This document shows positions 35,744 through 46,782 of a stretch of DNA of 64,000 bases, piece after piece (the first letter of the stretch is position 1; each line of letters starts with the position of its first letter). This DNA is from Phoma sp. XZ068 (lineage: Eukaryota; Ascomycota; Dothideomycetes; Pleosporales; Didymellaceae), in the NCBI GenBank assembly GCA_004835665.1, contig RBKR01000001.1:868001-932000 (forward strand), written 5' to 3'. The notes below the pieces were generated by a model. The model saw only the letters and a list, made by a program, of their open reading frames with translations, was not told the origin of the DNA and made no database searches. Made by a program: the position numbers and the translations under genes.

Positions 35744-38206
35744 ATGGCCGACGCTGAAGATGCGCCCCCGATGCCCGCGATGCCGCCGCCCGCGCCCAAC
35801 CCGGACGCGCAGACGACGGTCAACGACTTCCTCGACTACACCGAGTTCTTCCCGTCGGACCTGGTGCGCAGCCTGGCGCTGGTCGGCGAGCTCGACGCGA
35901 CGTACGCGGACGCGGTGCAGCAGGTGCACGAGCTGACGGCGCTGTACTGCGCGCTGCCCGCGCTGCCCGCGCGCGAGAGGGAGCGCACCGACCCGGCCGC
36001 CGTTCGCCGCCAGATTGCGCAGCAGCTGCAGAGGGCCATCAGCCAGCGCGAGTACGCCTACACCGAGGCCGCGCGCCTGTACGAGGTCACGGTGCGCCAC
36101 TGCCAGCGCTCGTCCATCATCAAGCGCAAGCTGCAGGCCCAGCCCGAGCCGCCGTCGCGCGACCCGACCCCACCGCCCGTCTCGCCGCACGTCCTCAAGC
36201 GCAGCTACGAGCGCCCGCGCCTGCACCTCACCTTTGACAGCGCCCGCAGGCACAAGACGTCGGCCGTGCCGCTGCCCCGTGGCCGCAGCCTGTCCGAGTC
36301 CGACGAGTCCGACGCCCCGCGCAGACACCCGCTCGCCGACCGGCCCAGGAAGGCGCAGACGTACAAGGACCGCGCTCAGAAGCCCCGCGGCCGCGCCCCC
36401 GGCGTCGCGGGCACCAACGTCCACAGCTCCATTGCCGGCATCTCGACCAGCAATGCCCTCGCCAAGCTGACCCCGCCGCCGCTCGACGCCCGCCCCGGCA
36501 GCAAGTGGGCGCCGTGGATGAAGCTGACCGAGTACGAGATGGCCGTGCTGCGCAAGCAGATGAAGAAGAACGCCGTCTGGACCCCCAGTCTGACCATGGT
36601 GAACCGCGAGCTGGAGCGCAAGCACCGCACCCGCGGCGACTACGAGCGCGAGAAGGCGCGCTGTGAGGCCGCCGGCGAGGAGCTGCTGGACGAGGAGCCC
36701 GAGACGCTGCTGCAGATTGCCACCGCGCAGGGCGTCGATGACCCAGCCCTGACGGCGACTGCCAGCGCCGCTGAAGGACTCACAGCGCCTGGCGAGCAGG
36801 CTCCTCCACGGGACGAGAGCGTCGACGGCGCCGACGGCAAGCGGCCTGACCGCGACACTCGCCGGCAGCAGGCCATGCGCGCAGTGCGTGCTCTTGAAGA
36901 CGCCACCAAGACCATCCAGAACGCCGCCGACGGCCTCAAGGAGCTCACCTTCTCGGCGCATACCGTCTCGACCCCACCCGCCTCTGCGCAGAGGAAGAGG
37001 TTGGCAGCTCGGCCAGCCACGAGCAAGCGCAAGCGCGACACGACTCCACCGACTGAAGGTGCCGCAGACCCTGACCAAGACTCGGATGCAGACAAGGACA
37101 CGCCATCACAGCCTGAGCAAAAGCGCCCACGACTGCAGCTTCTCGCCCCAGCACCTCCGCCCAGCCTCACACCGTCCACGCCAACACCCCCTTCTGCAGA
37201 GATACGGATGTCCAGAGACTCGCCGACACCTGACCCGCTCTCTCTCGTCGCGCAGAGCCCATCCCCTTCGCCAGAGACCACCTCAAGCAGCGTTCAGGTT
37301 CCCCTCGCGCCAGCTGGCCCAAGCACCCCCAAAGCCAACAAGCAGGAGTCCAGGGCAGCCAGTCGTCAAGCTACGCCTTTTGAGCCCTCACCTGCAGAAC
37401 CAACGTCGTCGCCTATCGTGGCCGTACCCGAACAGGCACCCGCTCAGGCACCTGCTCAGGCACCTGCTCAGGCACCCACTCAAGTCACGACCGCAACCTC
37501 CACACGCTCACGCCGCGAGTCAGTCGCGCCCAAGAACTCAAGTCCGCCGCCTGTGGAGCCGTCAAAACCACGCTCCAAAACACCAATGCTAGAGCGAGCA
37601 GCGTCGCCTGAACCAATCGCGCTACGTCCTCGCTCTGCTCGGAGCCACGTCCCAACACCAAAGGCGCAGAGCGAGGAGCCGAAGCCGAACGAAGGAGGTC
37701 GGCCCATGCGCGACTCGCGCCGACACAGCATCTTCAGTCAGTCTGCACTCACTGCACCTACGACTCGTGTTAGCTCGCGCAGGAAGCCGCCACCGAAGGG
37801 CGAGGTTACTTCGGCTGAGAACGGTCAGAAGACGGTGACGAACGTCAAGCGATCGAAGGGTAGCAAGAACATGAGGAAGAAGAAGCCCGAAGACCACCCT
37901 GGTCCTGGACACTTTGAGGAAGTCGATTCAGACGAGGAGAGGTACTGTATCTGCGACGATGTCAGCTATGGCCAGATGATTTCATGCGACAACAATGTAA
38001 GCACTTCCTTCCAATTATTATGCATTCACTGACGTCTGCAGTGCGACAAAGAGTGGTTCCACTTCGAATGTGTCGGCATGACGCAGATGCCCGCACGGCG
38101 AGCCAAGTGGTACTGTCCAGACTGCCGCGAGAAGCTGGGCACCGACGCGTTCGGTAATCCCAAGGTCCCTCCCGCACTGCCTGGTCGCAGTCGCGGTAAC
38201 CGGTAG
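35744..38206 (+). CDS. ING-family chromatin protein with PHD finger
   Basis: 805 residues in two exons (35744-37996, 38042-38206), much longer than yeast Yng2, Yng1 or Pho23 because of a long Pro/Ser/Thr-rich middle. The N-terminal ING domain (about 28-130: VNDFLDYTEFFPSDLVRSLALVGELD) forms the dimeric helical bundle that joins histone acetyltransferase or deacetylase complexes. The C-terminal PHD finger (YCICDD, SYGQMISCDNN, CDKEWFHFECVGM, WYCPDC) has the complete Cys4-His-Cys3 set and the aromatic residues of a histone H3K4me3 pocket. The only intron splits the zinc finger. Between them lie a basic stretch (KRKRD) and QAPA repeats. Likely nuclear; which complex it serves (NuA4, NuA3 or Rpd3L) cannot be read. 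The coding region is very GC-rich, which produces long false frames on the other strand. Confidence 0.92.
37428..37485 (+). repeat. In-frame 12-base repeat coding QAPA
   Basis: Four to five near-identical 12-base copies of GCTCAGGCACCT inside the ING gene, encoding a run of Ala-Pro-Ala-Gln. Probably variable in length between strains. Confidence 0.85.
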
Positions 38207-38671
38207 GTTCTCCTCTCTCCTGCACCGACGGCATACTGAATTTTAGAGGGGATGGAGCACGTAGTGCATGAGTGATTGAGCGACGGAGGAAGGGCGCAAC
38301 GGCGTTATGATTCGATACCCGGTTCGGAGGTCTGGGTGCTTGGTCGAGCACTGCACGATTAATTGCGAACGGCAAGTCTATGGGTGCGCAGACTATTTAG
38401 CTGTCAAAATAGACTTGCTATCATCCAAGCTTCTCACCATGCTTAAGTGGGCCGCACTTGTCAGGTACCTGCAGCGGGATGTGCACGCGCGACCCCAGCT
38501 TTCGGAAACTTTACGCGACGCGTGGAGGGGCGGAGCTCAGCCGCCAACCTCAAACACCTACCTCAGCACCGCCCACCACTTCCTGTGCACACTTCTTCCC
38601 TTGACATTGCCATTTCCTGAGCGTTCCCGTTCCGTTGTGATACCCCAGCGTTGCCTTCATACACACCCAGC
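38207..38671. other. Intergenic, upstream of LG-repeat gene
   Basis: About 465 bases with the ING 3' flank and the next promoter, pyrimidine-rich just before the start codon. No gene seen. Confidence 0.5.
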
Positions 38672-39820
38672 ATGACAATCTCAACCACATTCACCCTCGG
38701 CCCAAAATCAGCTTACTTCTTCAACACCCCAACACACTGGGCATGGCACTCTCTCCCCGCCGCGCTCGAAACCCTCTTCACCCAAACCCCCCCACCAACA
38801 GTCATAGACCTCGCCCTCGGCCCCAACGAATCCTACTTCCTCTCGTACCGCACGCCCACCGGCGCCCTCGCATGCGCCCACTACAACCTCCCCAACCCGC
38901 TCGTCGAATACCTGTACGCCTCGCAGCCGGTCGTAATCCGCGACTTGAGCACGCTAAGCGTGAGTCTGGGCCCGTACGACTCGTACTACGCCTGGGATCG
39001 CTCGAGCGCGAGTTGGAGTAATGTGCCGCCTGGGTTGGAGAAGGCGCTGTTGAAACGGCTGGAGAGGCAGGATCAGCGGGTGACGGTGTGGAAGGCTGAT
39101 GGGTATGAGGCGCCTAGTTTTGTCAGCCTCGGGAATGACGGCGCGTATTTTATGCGTACGGTTTGTGGGGGCGGGTGTTGGGATTTTCGGTTGCCGAAAG
39201 TTGATGGGAGAGGGGGATTGGGGACTGTTGGGGGAGATGGGTGGGAGGGGTTGAGGGGGATGAATAAGTTTCTTGAGGAGAGTGCGGATTTTACGGGGAT
39301 AGCGGTATGTTGATGTTGAAGTCCAGACTTGGGTGCGAGATGTGGTTGCTAACGACACCAGGCCGTCCATCTCATGCCCCCTCAAGCAAACGCCTACGTC
39401 CTCATCCTCACAAACGGGAAATCCTTCTCTAACCTCCCCGAACACACATGGGCAGACTACGCAAAAATGGCAGATAAATTACCGACGTTTGTCCAGCAAA
39501 TGGCGCCGTTGCCGCCTATGCCTGTAACGCAAGTGGTGCAACCACAGCCGCAGATCCAACCTCAACCTCAACCCCATCCTCAACAGCCTCCCCACCCTCC
39601 ACAGTCTCAGTACCAGCAGCCTCAGTACCAGCAGCCTCAGTACCAGCAGCCTCAGCAGCCTCAATACGAGGGCCTACCACCAGCATACACCCAGAGCCAA
39701 CGCGCACAATCAGGATGTTGTCCCCGCGTTAACGCGAATGCACCGCATACATGCTGTCCGCCTGCGCCGATGATAGCAAGGCCGTGGCCGTTGCCTCCTA
39801 TTAATGCGCCGGGGGTGTGA
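38672..39820 (+). CDS. Uncharacterised protein with LG-x3-Y-[FY] repeats and Q/P-rich tail
   Basis: 363 residues, exons 38672-39304 and 39362-39820. Four repeats of 40-54 residues start with LGPKSAYFF (9), LGPNESYFL (49), LGPYDSYYA (99) and LGNDGAYFM (153), each followed by a Trp- or Leu-rich strand and an LP or PPxLE turn; a fifth, weaker copy is PPQANAYVLILTNGKSFSNLP. This spacing suggests a beta-rich, propeller-like fold of the kind seen in several fungal proteins of unknown function. The tail is rich in Gln, Pro and Tyr with QYQQP repeats, a PPAY sequence that could bind WW domains, and two Cys pairs (GCCPR, TCCPP). There is no signal peptide and no membrane segment. I do not assign a function. 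ATG at 38672 starts directly at the first repeat. Confidence 0.8.
39608..39662 (+). repeat. In-frame 15-base repeat coding QYQQP
   Basis: Three and a half copies of CAGTACCAGCAGCCT in the tail of the LG-repeat gene. Confidence 0.9.
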
Positions 39821-40913
39821 GGGTGCGTTCACGTTATTTGCATGGTGTTTCGGTATTTCGGCATTTTGATGGCATTGGGATGTGGGAGTATGGGGAGGTG
39901 GGGAGGTGGAGAGTAGTTTGAGTAAGTAGTAGATACCCGAGCGATTTAGTTTTTGCGTAGACTCCTTTTTTTTTATGAATACAGAAATCTAGATATCATC
40001 GTTCCCACTCTGTATTCCTTTCCTCGTTCATCCGTAACCTGCGCACAGCACAGCCTACACTTCTTCACCTTTCCCACTCTACCTTCCTACTCCAGCTCGC
40101 ATTACAGCTCGCATTACAGTCCGCATTACAGCACCACCCCTTCTCCCTGACCACACAAACCCTTTCGGCCCGTCTCGTACTCCCTCTCTCCACCCGACGA
40201 CGGCTCTCGGCCTGCTTAGTGTAGGAATCTGCATACCGGTGTTAAGGTACGGTACGCATGGCTCGTATCATGCTGTACAATCCCACGGCATGAAAAAACG
40301 TGCACGGCATGATGTGCATGGTCTCTTCTGTTGGAATGGTACGGGCGTGGTACTAACGTGGTCTTGGGAGGGCCGGAATGCTGGGGTTGTGATGAGCTTA
40401 ATGAGACGTCCTTTGCTTGCTTGGAATGGAGGAGAAATGTAGAGCTTAAGTAGACATCAAGGTGTCTGCTTGCACAACTGATGATTAGCGCTGGGTCATT
40501 AGACTGCAGGGGAGATCACGCTGTAGTGCCATGTATCCTCCGAGCAGAGTATTTAGGCTTCAAACAGGTAATATCATGTTCTCGTGATCTGCGATTCTGT
40601 ACAGTCTAGCGGCGGCCCAGATGGCCGTTGACTCGAGACCTGACATACCAAAGCGGGGAGTGACGACACCGCCGCCCATTCCTCAGCACGCGTGATTGGC
40701 TCGGCGATTTGTGTCGCAACCGATCGGTACGATCAAAGGAGCCTGAAAAGAAGGGATTTCCATAATAATATCTAGCTGCGCAATATCAGAACCGAAATCC
40801 TGGTTTTCTGTACTTGCGACACGCAGAAGAATGGTTGCTCTCCGCATGCATTCCTGCTTTCGCACTAGTGTCTCGACTACACCTCTTCAACTGTCAGCGC
40901 GCCGGGCTCCAGA
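39821..40913. other. Intergenic, regulator upstream region
   Basis: About 1.1 kb. No gene supported. A short tandem repeat GCTCGCATTACA-like occurs three times at about 40,094-40,130. Confidence 0.5.
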
Positions 40914-42697
40914 ATGGGGAAACATCGCTCGCAGAGCGGGTGGTAAGTATAGTTACTAGCAGGAGGCTTCATGGTGCGACTAAGCTGATTTGCAGAAGCT
41001 TGACCAGTCGGGCGCGGCGCGTGAAGTGTGAGTAAATGAGGGTGTTACTGCAGCTATTGCTGACGCTCGCAGGCAACGAAGCCCCTCCAAAGTGTGGGCA
41101 GTGCGCGAAGAAAGGTCGTGTGTGCAAGGGGAAGGTAACTGAAGGACTCGAGGCGCGAGAATCAGCAAAGGAGACCTCTCGCGCTGTTGCTGATTGTAAG
41201 GACGAGGCCGTCGATCCAATGACGACACAAGGTCTTGCAAGAGAGAGCTCTATGCACTTTGTGCACAGTGCCAGCCCCTCTGTGGTTGAGACTGAGGTGG
41301 GTTCAGATGTCATGGAGGTCATTTTGGCTACGTCTCCGGTCGAGAGCGCTGCAGACGACGCCGCCGCAGGGAAAGTGCCTCCTGATGTGTGTCTTGAGGA
41401 TGCTCAATACTCCCTGGCCCCACTGGCTCTTGTACAGAGCGAGGCCACGCTCGTACACCACTACACCGAATATTTGAGTCGCTGGCTCGATTGTACCGAT
41501 GGGTCCCGCCAGTTTATGCTACGCATCCCAGGGGAGATCACGCACTGCCCTATTCTCCGCTTTGCTATTTTGGCTTTCGCCGCTCGCCATCGCCGCGACG
41601 ACCATGCGGCTGAGGTTGCGTATAGGCGAGGCGTTGCTCTGCTCATCCGTCGCCTAAATGAAGACCCTCCAAGGCACAACGATACGCTGTTGTGCGCTAT
41701 AGTGATTTTACATTTCTGCGACCAGCTGCATGGTAGGTGGTCTGGGCCCTCTCATAGCGTGTCTGATACCTAGTAGTCCCGCCCGACTTCGTGCCGGACA
41801 CGACACAGCATCTATCCGGCTGTGCGGCGATACTGCGTACTTCACAAGGCTACCGTTTCGTCGACCCGTCAGCTCCTACGCTGCGCGAGGCTGCTTTCTG
41901 GGTTTACGTCCGCCAGTGCCTGTATGACGGCACCATTAGACAAGAACCCCTCGATATAGACTTTTCGCTCCAACTGCGTCCACTTCCCGACTCTATACAG
42001 GACTCGCATCCCCTGGCTCAACTACGACTCGAGACTGCTTGGGCCAACCAGGCAACATGGAACACTGCATGCGTTGCTAACTTCTGCTTTGGGGGTACTA
42101 CAAAAGACGACCATCCAGGCACCCGGACCCAGCAATGGCAGCGACTATGGGTTGCGAACGAGTCGTGGCAGAAGAACAAGCCGCAAAGGTTTAACCCCAT
42201 CTGGTCCAGCCCTGGCGAGGGTGCTAATGTATTCGGCGACATCTGGTTCATCGGTGACTGCCACGGTAAGTGCACTCAGCGGCAGGCCGATACCGCAAAC
42301 TAAACCAAACCCAGTGCTCGCGTACGGTTTCTACCATTTCTCCTGCCTCATGCTACTCATGTACAAGGCACGCCGACAATTCGTTCATCGCAGTATACAC
42401 AAAGAACTATCTACCACCGACGTTTGCAAACCCCAAAATCCGTACCGGACCCGCTAACGCAAACAGTACGACATCCTACGGCACGCGCGCGCAATCTGCA
42501 GCATCTGCAAGAGCGCGCCGGGGATAGTGCCAGTCTCCATATTATTGTGCCACACGGTCTTCATGTGGGGACCGCTGCTGCGCAACGCTGATGAACGCAA
42601 TGAGGTTATTCTTCTTCTTACTAATTTTGCGCAGGTGCATATGTGGTCGACGGGGTGGATTATTACTGCTCTTGTGAGGGAGTGGGCTTGTGACTAG
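40914..42697 (+). CDS. Zn2Cys6 transcription factor with an altered zinc cluster
   Basis: Fungal regulator of 515 residues. The exon model 40914-40942, 40999-41027, 41073-41732, 41774-42265, 42315-42421 and 42467-42697 closes the frame; the last donor (GTTTGC) is weak. The binuclear cluster, assembled over three exons, reads SGCLTSRARRVKC, then NEAPPKCGQCAKKGRVCKG. The spacing is canonical, but the second Cys of CxxC is Ser (codon AGT). The first Cys depends on using the AAG acceptor at 40998, since the CAG three bases earlier would create a stop. Downstream is the fungal-specific regulatory domain: HLSGCAAILRTSQGYRF, LREAAFWVYVRQCLYD, GIVPVSILLCHTVFMWGPLL and LLTNFAQVHMWSTGW. The body is intact, so this may be a regulator with weakened or lost DNA binding, or a base error. 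Its targets are unknown. Confidence 0.82.
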
Positions 42698-43077
42698 ACT
42701 TGGTTGTAGTCATGGCGTCTAGCTACTAGATTGTGCGGATGTGGCTTTTATATTGCACGCTGATAAATTAGAGTAGCTTACGGAAACTTTCTGACCTTTC
42801 CATGTTTATGAAAGATACAGAATTTATCAGGTATCATTTTCTGTCCTATGCAGATGCAGAGAAATTCACATGCGAGGCAAGGCTGAACTACATTCTGGGT
42901 GCGCTGATTGGTGCTTGACACCTGCAGCACACAAGGCTGTGTCCGCCTACGTCGCTCACCGGCGCTGCAGGTGCTGTTGTCGACGCTTGGCGGAATGTAT
43001 AAAGATCTCATGTTCTTCGTTCAGCCTGCTCGCCGTTTCCTTCATTCTTGCTCGATAGCACTTCAGTGGCTTAGACA
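42698..43077. other. Intergenic
   Basis: 380 bases between two same-direction genes. No gene seen. Confidence 0.5.
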
Positions 43078-44117
43078 ATGGAGGCTAGCAATACCGATGA
43101 CTGCGAACAGACAAGCAATACCGAAGACCGCCCACTGATATTCAAGACATTGGAGGGTTTTCCCAATTTCGAAAAAGGCAAGGAATCTGTACTCGCTGGT
43201 CATTGTCGCCGTGCAATTGCAGAGAAACGGGAACGGTGCATCTGGCTCTGCATGAAAAGCGGAAAGCAACATTATTTGGTTGACCTCCCAATCACAACAA
43301 ATGAGCAGAGCATAGGACTTGCGGACATTCGGAAGCGGTACAGTTGGTGGAAGCGCCACTCGCTCTATTCAGTGGTCGGGGTGGAAGCAGTGATAGTCAG
43401 TATGGCAGAAGGAATTTTAGTGGACGTTCTAACAGATACACAAGGCGCGTGTGCTAAAAGTTGATAGTGCTACACATCGGATCTCAGCGGCCGTCACAGC
43501 TTTGGACCCCATTGAGGACGTTGCCGGGCTTGACAGAGACATACACAACATAATGGACGGGGGCATTTCTTGGGAGGATTGTGGCGTCGATGCAATGGGT
43601 AAACGTCACCACCCCGAGGACCCTTGCAACAATTATGGGCCGGATGAGAGGGGGGATTGGTCCTGCAAACGTGAACGACTTAGCAAGTTGATTGAGAGGC
43701 GAGATAATTGCCAGTGGCTGAACCCAATGCTCGAATACTATTGGCAAAAAGGCATCGATGAAACCGGCATCAAGTTCCTCCAAAAGAGCGGTTTCGTCAC
43801 AGAATACGAGTTAGTTACTCAGGCTTCAAGTTTGACAATCCCACTGACGTCGCCACAGTGCTCTAGAGTACAACAGTTACTACGACGCTGCAAACCCTTA
43901 CGGGCAAACCATCTACGCGTTCCGGGTCCTCAAGGGCTGGAATGTCCGCCTTATCCTGCAGTTCGTCGTCATTGGCGCTTTCCTCACTGTCTGTGTTGTT
44001 TCAATTGTTACCGCTGTTACTCACGATTTGGAGATGGGTTTGACGGCGGGTAGCTACGCCGCTGGTCTACTTACAGTGCACCTTGGTGTCTTCGCTTTCT
44101 TGAGCGCCGTGATATAA
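43078..44117 (+). CDS. Uncharacterised membrane protein
   Basis: About 313 residues. Exons are 43078-43395, 43445 (or 43436)-43809 and 43859-44117; both acceptors of intron 1 keep the frame. The N-terminal two thirds are soluble, charged and Trp-rich (KRYSWWKRHSLYSVVGVEAV; THRISAAVTALDPIEDVAG; GKRHHPEDPCNNYGPDERG). Near the end come two hydrophobic segments, LILQFVVIGAFLTVCVVSIV and TAGSYAAGLLTVHLGVFAFL, separated by a short acidic loop, so both termini should lie on the same side, probably the cytosol. There is no signal peptide. I recognise no named family; the build resembles lineage-specific fungal proteins with a soluble head and a C-terminal hairpin anchor. It sits in the accessory stretch near the frameshifted secreted gene and the NLR. 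Confidence 0.68.
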
Positions 44118-44869
44118 TCCAGATATCCTCTTTATGAAGTATTTATAGCACATGCTTCGTACATTTCAAGTGTTATCATTTCGGTATTATTAATCCAGAC
44201 CTATATTATCGACTTCGGTATTGAGACGCCATAGCCTTGTCTTGCAACCAAATCTCAGCACTTAATAATCACAGTACATTTACAACGTCAGGTAGCTGAG
44301 AAAACTGAATGGACATAGATCCCTGCCTATATGCGCCACTGTTGGTACTACGTTGCGAGCGTACCAGGCTGAGCGAAACCAACGTCAGACGCCTGGCCCC
44401 TTGTCCACTACGCACACAATCACTAAGTCTTGAGGTCCAGAGTATCGTAGCCAATGTAAAGCCTCAACTAAATATAAATCCATATATCAATCTATAGAAT
44501 ACCGATATCCGAAGCCTTTGAGCAGTGTCTCTTACCATCTGCCAGTTTTCCGTTGGCAAAGTCGCGTCGATCAAGACGTGATGAGCGCGTCCTCCACAGA
44601 GAGAACGAAACCTAAGCTCAAATTACGAAATGCGGGGATATGAAACTGAAGGGCAGTGCCAAGTCAACGCTTTTTCGAACGGGCTGCGAAGAAGCCTTCC
44701 TGAAAGAGTACTATGTCGAATTCCTCGCATACCGCAAGCAGACATATAAGACACCCTCAATTAATTCATCGCAGACTCATCAGCATCATCAAATTCATCA
44801 TCACACAAACAGCAATCCACAATCCACCTCAAATCTAGCCCACCAGCTTATCCACCACCAACTGCCAAC
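44118..44869. other. Intergenic
   Basis: About 750 bases. No gene supported. The stretch just before the next start codon is rich in CAT/CAC, as is common in fungal 5' leaders. Confidence 0.5.
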
Positions 44870-45256
44870 ATGCAATTCACCACCACCGTACTTGCCCTCC
44901 TCTCCCTCACCTCCTTTAGCGCCGCTGTAGTCATCGACCTCTTCGACGACACCGACTGCCAGGTCCCCGCCGGCAGCCGCAATGTATGGGATAACTCCTG
45001 TGCACTCGGGTGGCTTCCAGTCCTTCCGCACCACCGGATCGGGAGGCTCAGGCCAGCAGCTGAGCGCGTACAGCAAGAACTACTGCGCTGAAAAGGTGAG
45101 TGTTATTTATCATTATTAATTGGGGTGTTGAGATACTGAGATAACTTGGCTACTGCCTGTATTAGTGTGAGCGCCACTGGTGATTGCCAGCGTGCTACCA
45201 ACGATAACGGCGGAAGGAATGCGATGAGTTCCAGCCCTGTTTGTGGCGCTCTCTAA
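44870..45256 (+). pseudogene. Small secreted Cys-containing protein gene, frame disrupted
   Basis: Starts with a clear signal peptide (MQFTTTVLALLSLTSFSAA), followed by a mature part with DDTDCQVPAGSRNVWDNSC. Soon after that Cys, near 44,998-45,012, the family-like continuation GGFQSFRTTGSGGSGQQ is found in another frame. A good intron follows (GTGAGT donor near 45,096, TATTAG acceptor near 45,166). Beyond it the coding-looking frame (SATGDCQRATNDNGG to a stop at 45,254-45,256) is again out of phase with the preceding exon. Two independent phase breaks in a gene of under 400 bases suggest a pseudogene; two sequencing errors are the alternative. Its family is widespread in fungi as small secreted proteins of unknown role. 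Confidence 0.6.
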
Positions 45257-45420
45257 GTAAGATGTTGAGCATGATCGTGACGAGGTTAGACTGACTTGTC
45301 AAGATATAAACCGAGTTGTTGTTTACGCTTCGATATCTAGTCACAGATTTGTTGACGTCCGCGAGAACGTCATGCACGCATTGACAATAGAATTCTCTAT
45401 TTGCAATTACAATCTTTGTT

Positions 45421-46056
45421 TCACACCGTTGCAACCCACTGCTCCCAATCCACAACCTCTGCACCTTCCTCCGCCAGCGCATCCTCTACTTCCCGCTCAA
45501 TCTGCACTGCCGTCTTGTCGTCAATATCATACGTCGAGTGCGCATCTCGCAACAGCACAACCTTGAATCCCGCAGTCAGCGCACCTCTACATGTAGATAG
45601 CACACAACACTCGCTCTGGATGCCGAATGCTACAATAGCGCCCACGCCTCGCGCCTTCAGCTCAGCGGCTAGGCTTGGGTTGGACTCGAATGTATCACCT
45701 ACACACTCCCATCAACCGCCTTTTCAACTCGCAAATGTTCAGAATATCCAAAACTTACGGACAGATTTGCTAACTAGAAATTCATTCTCATCGTCTTCGC
45801 GCGGAGGGAAAACGAGGTCCCACTCTCTACTCCCTTTCACCAGATTCCCATGGTCGGGAGTCTCTTCGTGCTGGATAACAACAATCTCGAGATCCGGGTC
45901 TTGCCCGCTCCTTCTTGCTTTAGCAATGATGGTGCGGCTCTTTTCTAAGAGCGCGGTACCTGCATCCCAAATGCGTGCAGCGTGCGGGATGGAGGCTGAG
46001 GGGTCGCCGGCGAGGCCGTGCTGTATGTCGATGACGAAGAGTGCTGTGCGTGACAT
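45421..46056 (-). CDS. Isochorismatase-family cysteine hydrolase
   Basis: 191 residues, exons 45759-46056 and 45421-45698. It has the alpha/beta fold of isochorismatase-like hydrolases (nicotinamidases, N-carbamoylsarcosine amidases and others). The catalytic Asp is in ALFVIDIQHGL (residue about 10), the Lys in GNLVKGSREWDLV, and the nucleophilic Cys in FGIQSECCVLSTCRGA, preceded by the usual turn. It ends with AEEGAEVVDWEQWV. Cytosolic by lack of any targeting signal. The actual substrate cannot be told from the sequence; these proteins hydrolyse amides or enol ethers. ATG at 46056 begins directly at the first strand and is the first true ATG. Confidence 0.9.
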
Positions 46057-46782
46057 GGTGAGAAACAAACTGTGGATTCTCGTGATATCTCCAGGATTAA
46101 GGATGTAGCCGGAGAATAGTTTGGTGTCAGTGCAGGTGATGAGTCATCAGCTCGAGCGGGAAGGGAAACGCAACGACTTTTCTATACGCAAAGAATAGGC
46201 AGAGTGAGCAGCAACAGAGGAAAACTCTAAAGTTCGGGACAAAACTTGATAAGTTTTGGTTCAAACATGACTTGATTCTCTTATTGGCCCCTACAAGCCC
46301 GATCGCATCGTGATCACGGAGGGAAAGAGACAGTGCAGGCACGGAATCTATGCCGCTGCCTAGGATTACAAGGCTTTGCCGACTATAGAAGGAAAACGAA
46401 GATACCCCGGCTCAACCGCTTTTGGATTTGATCATGGTTCTGAACAGCCGAAAGACAAGGCAATTACAATTTTGACGCGGAGTAATAAGGATCAAACAGT
46501 GGCATTTCTTCAAGACAAACCTTGGATTTATCCCACTTAATTCTACCGAGAGACTATATACGACTGCCAGCCCTTAGATACGTTCCAATCACAGTGATTC
46601 TCTGGGAGCCTAGTTTTTGGACTTTGACTACATACTCCACTAGCACGTCCGTTGACCTAGTAGGCAATACTAAGCTGATGCGGTGATGCTAGTAGACTAG
46701 GGTAAGTCTCCGGAAGAGTGTCTGGAGTCTTAACTACGTTCTCTTGTAGTGTCACTGCCTCCCTGACCTGTTCAATTAACCC
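46057..46782. other. Intergenic with decayed TPR coding sequence of the NLR
   Basis: The half nearest the isochorismatase gene contains its promoter. Bases 46,660-46,782, read on the minus strand in the same frame as the NLR and immediately after its stop, still encode a TPR-like unit (VREAVTLQENVVK, LPETYPSLLASPHQLSIAY) that ends in another stop at 46,657-46,659. Further on, about 46,560-46,656, more TPR-like fragments (VEYVVKVQK, LPENHCDWN) appear in shifted frames. Confidence 0.65.

Noticed and set aside
35537..37078. 513-codon open frame on the minus strand
   Set aside because: It is antisense to the GC-rich ING gene, has no recognisable domain, and is rich in Arg, Gly and Val as expected from the complement of Pro/Ala codons.
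37428..37485. Short regular repeats as a possible CRISPR array
   Set aside because: Twelve-base in-frame repeats without spacers, in a eukaryotic coding region.
36015..37592. Long plus-strand frames rich in Arg, Pro and Ser
   Set aside because: Shifted frames of the ING gene; the ING and PHD domains fix the true frame.
40995..40998. CAG acceptor three bases upstream in the first regulator
   Set aside because: Using it creates an in-frame TGA directly at the junction; the next AG restores the zinc-cluster start.
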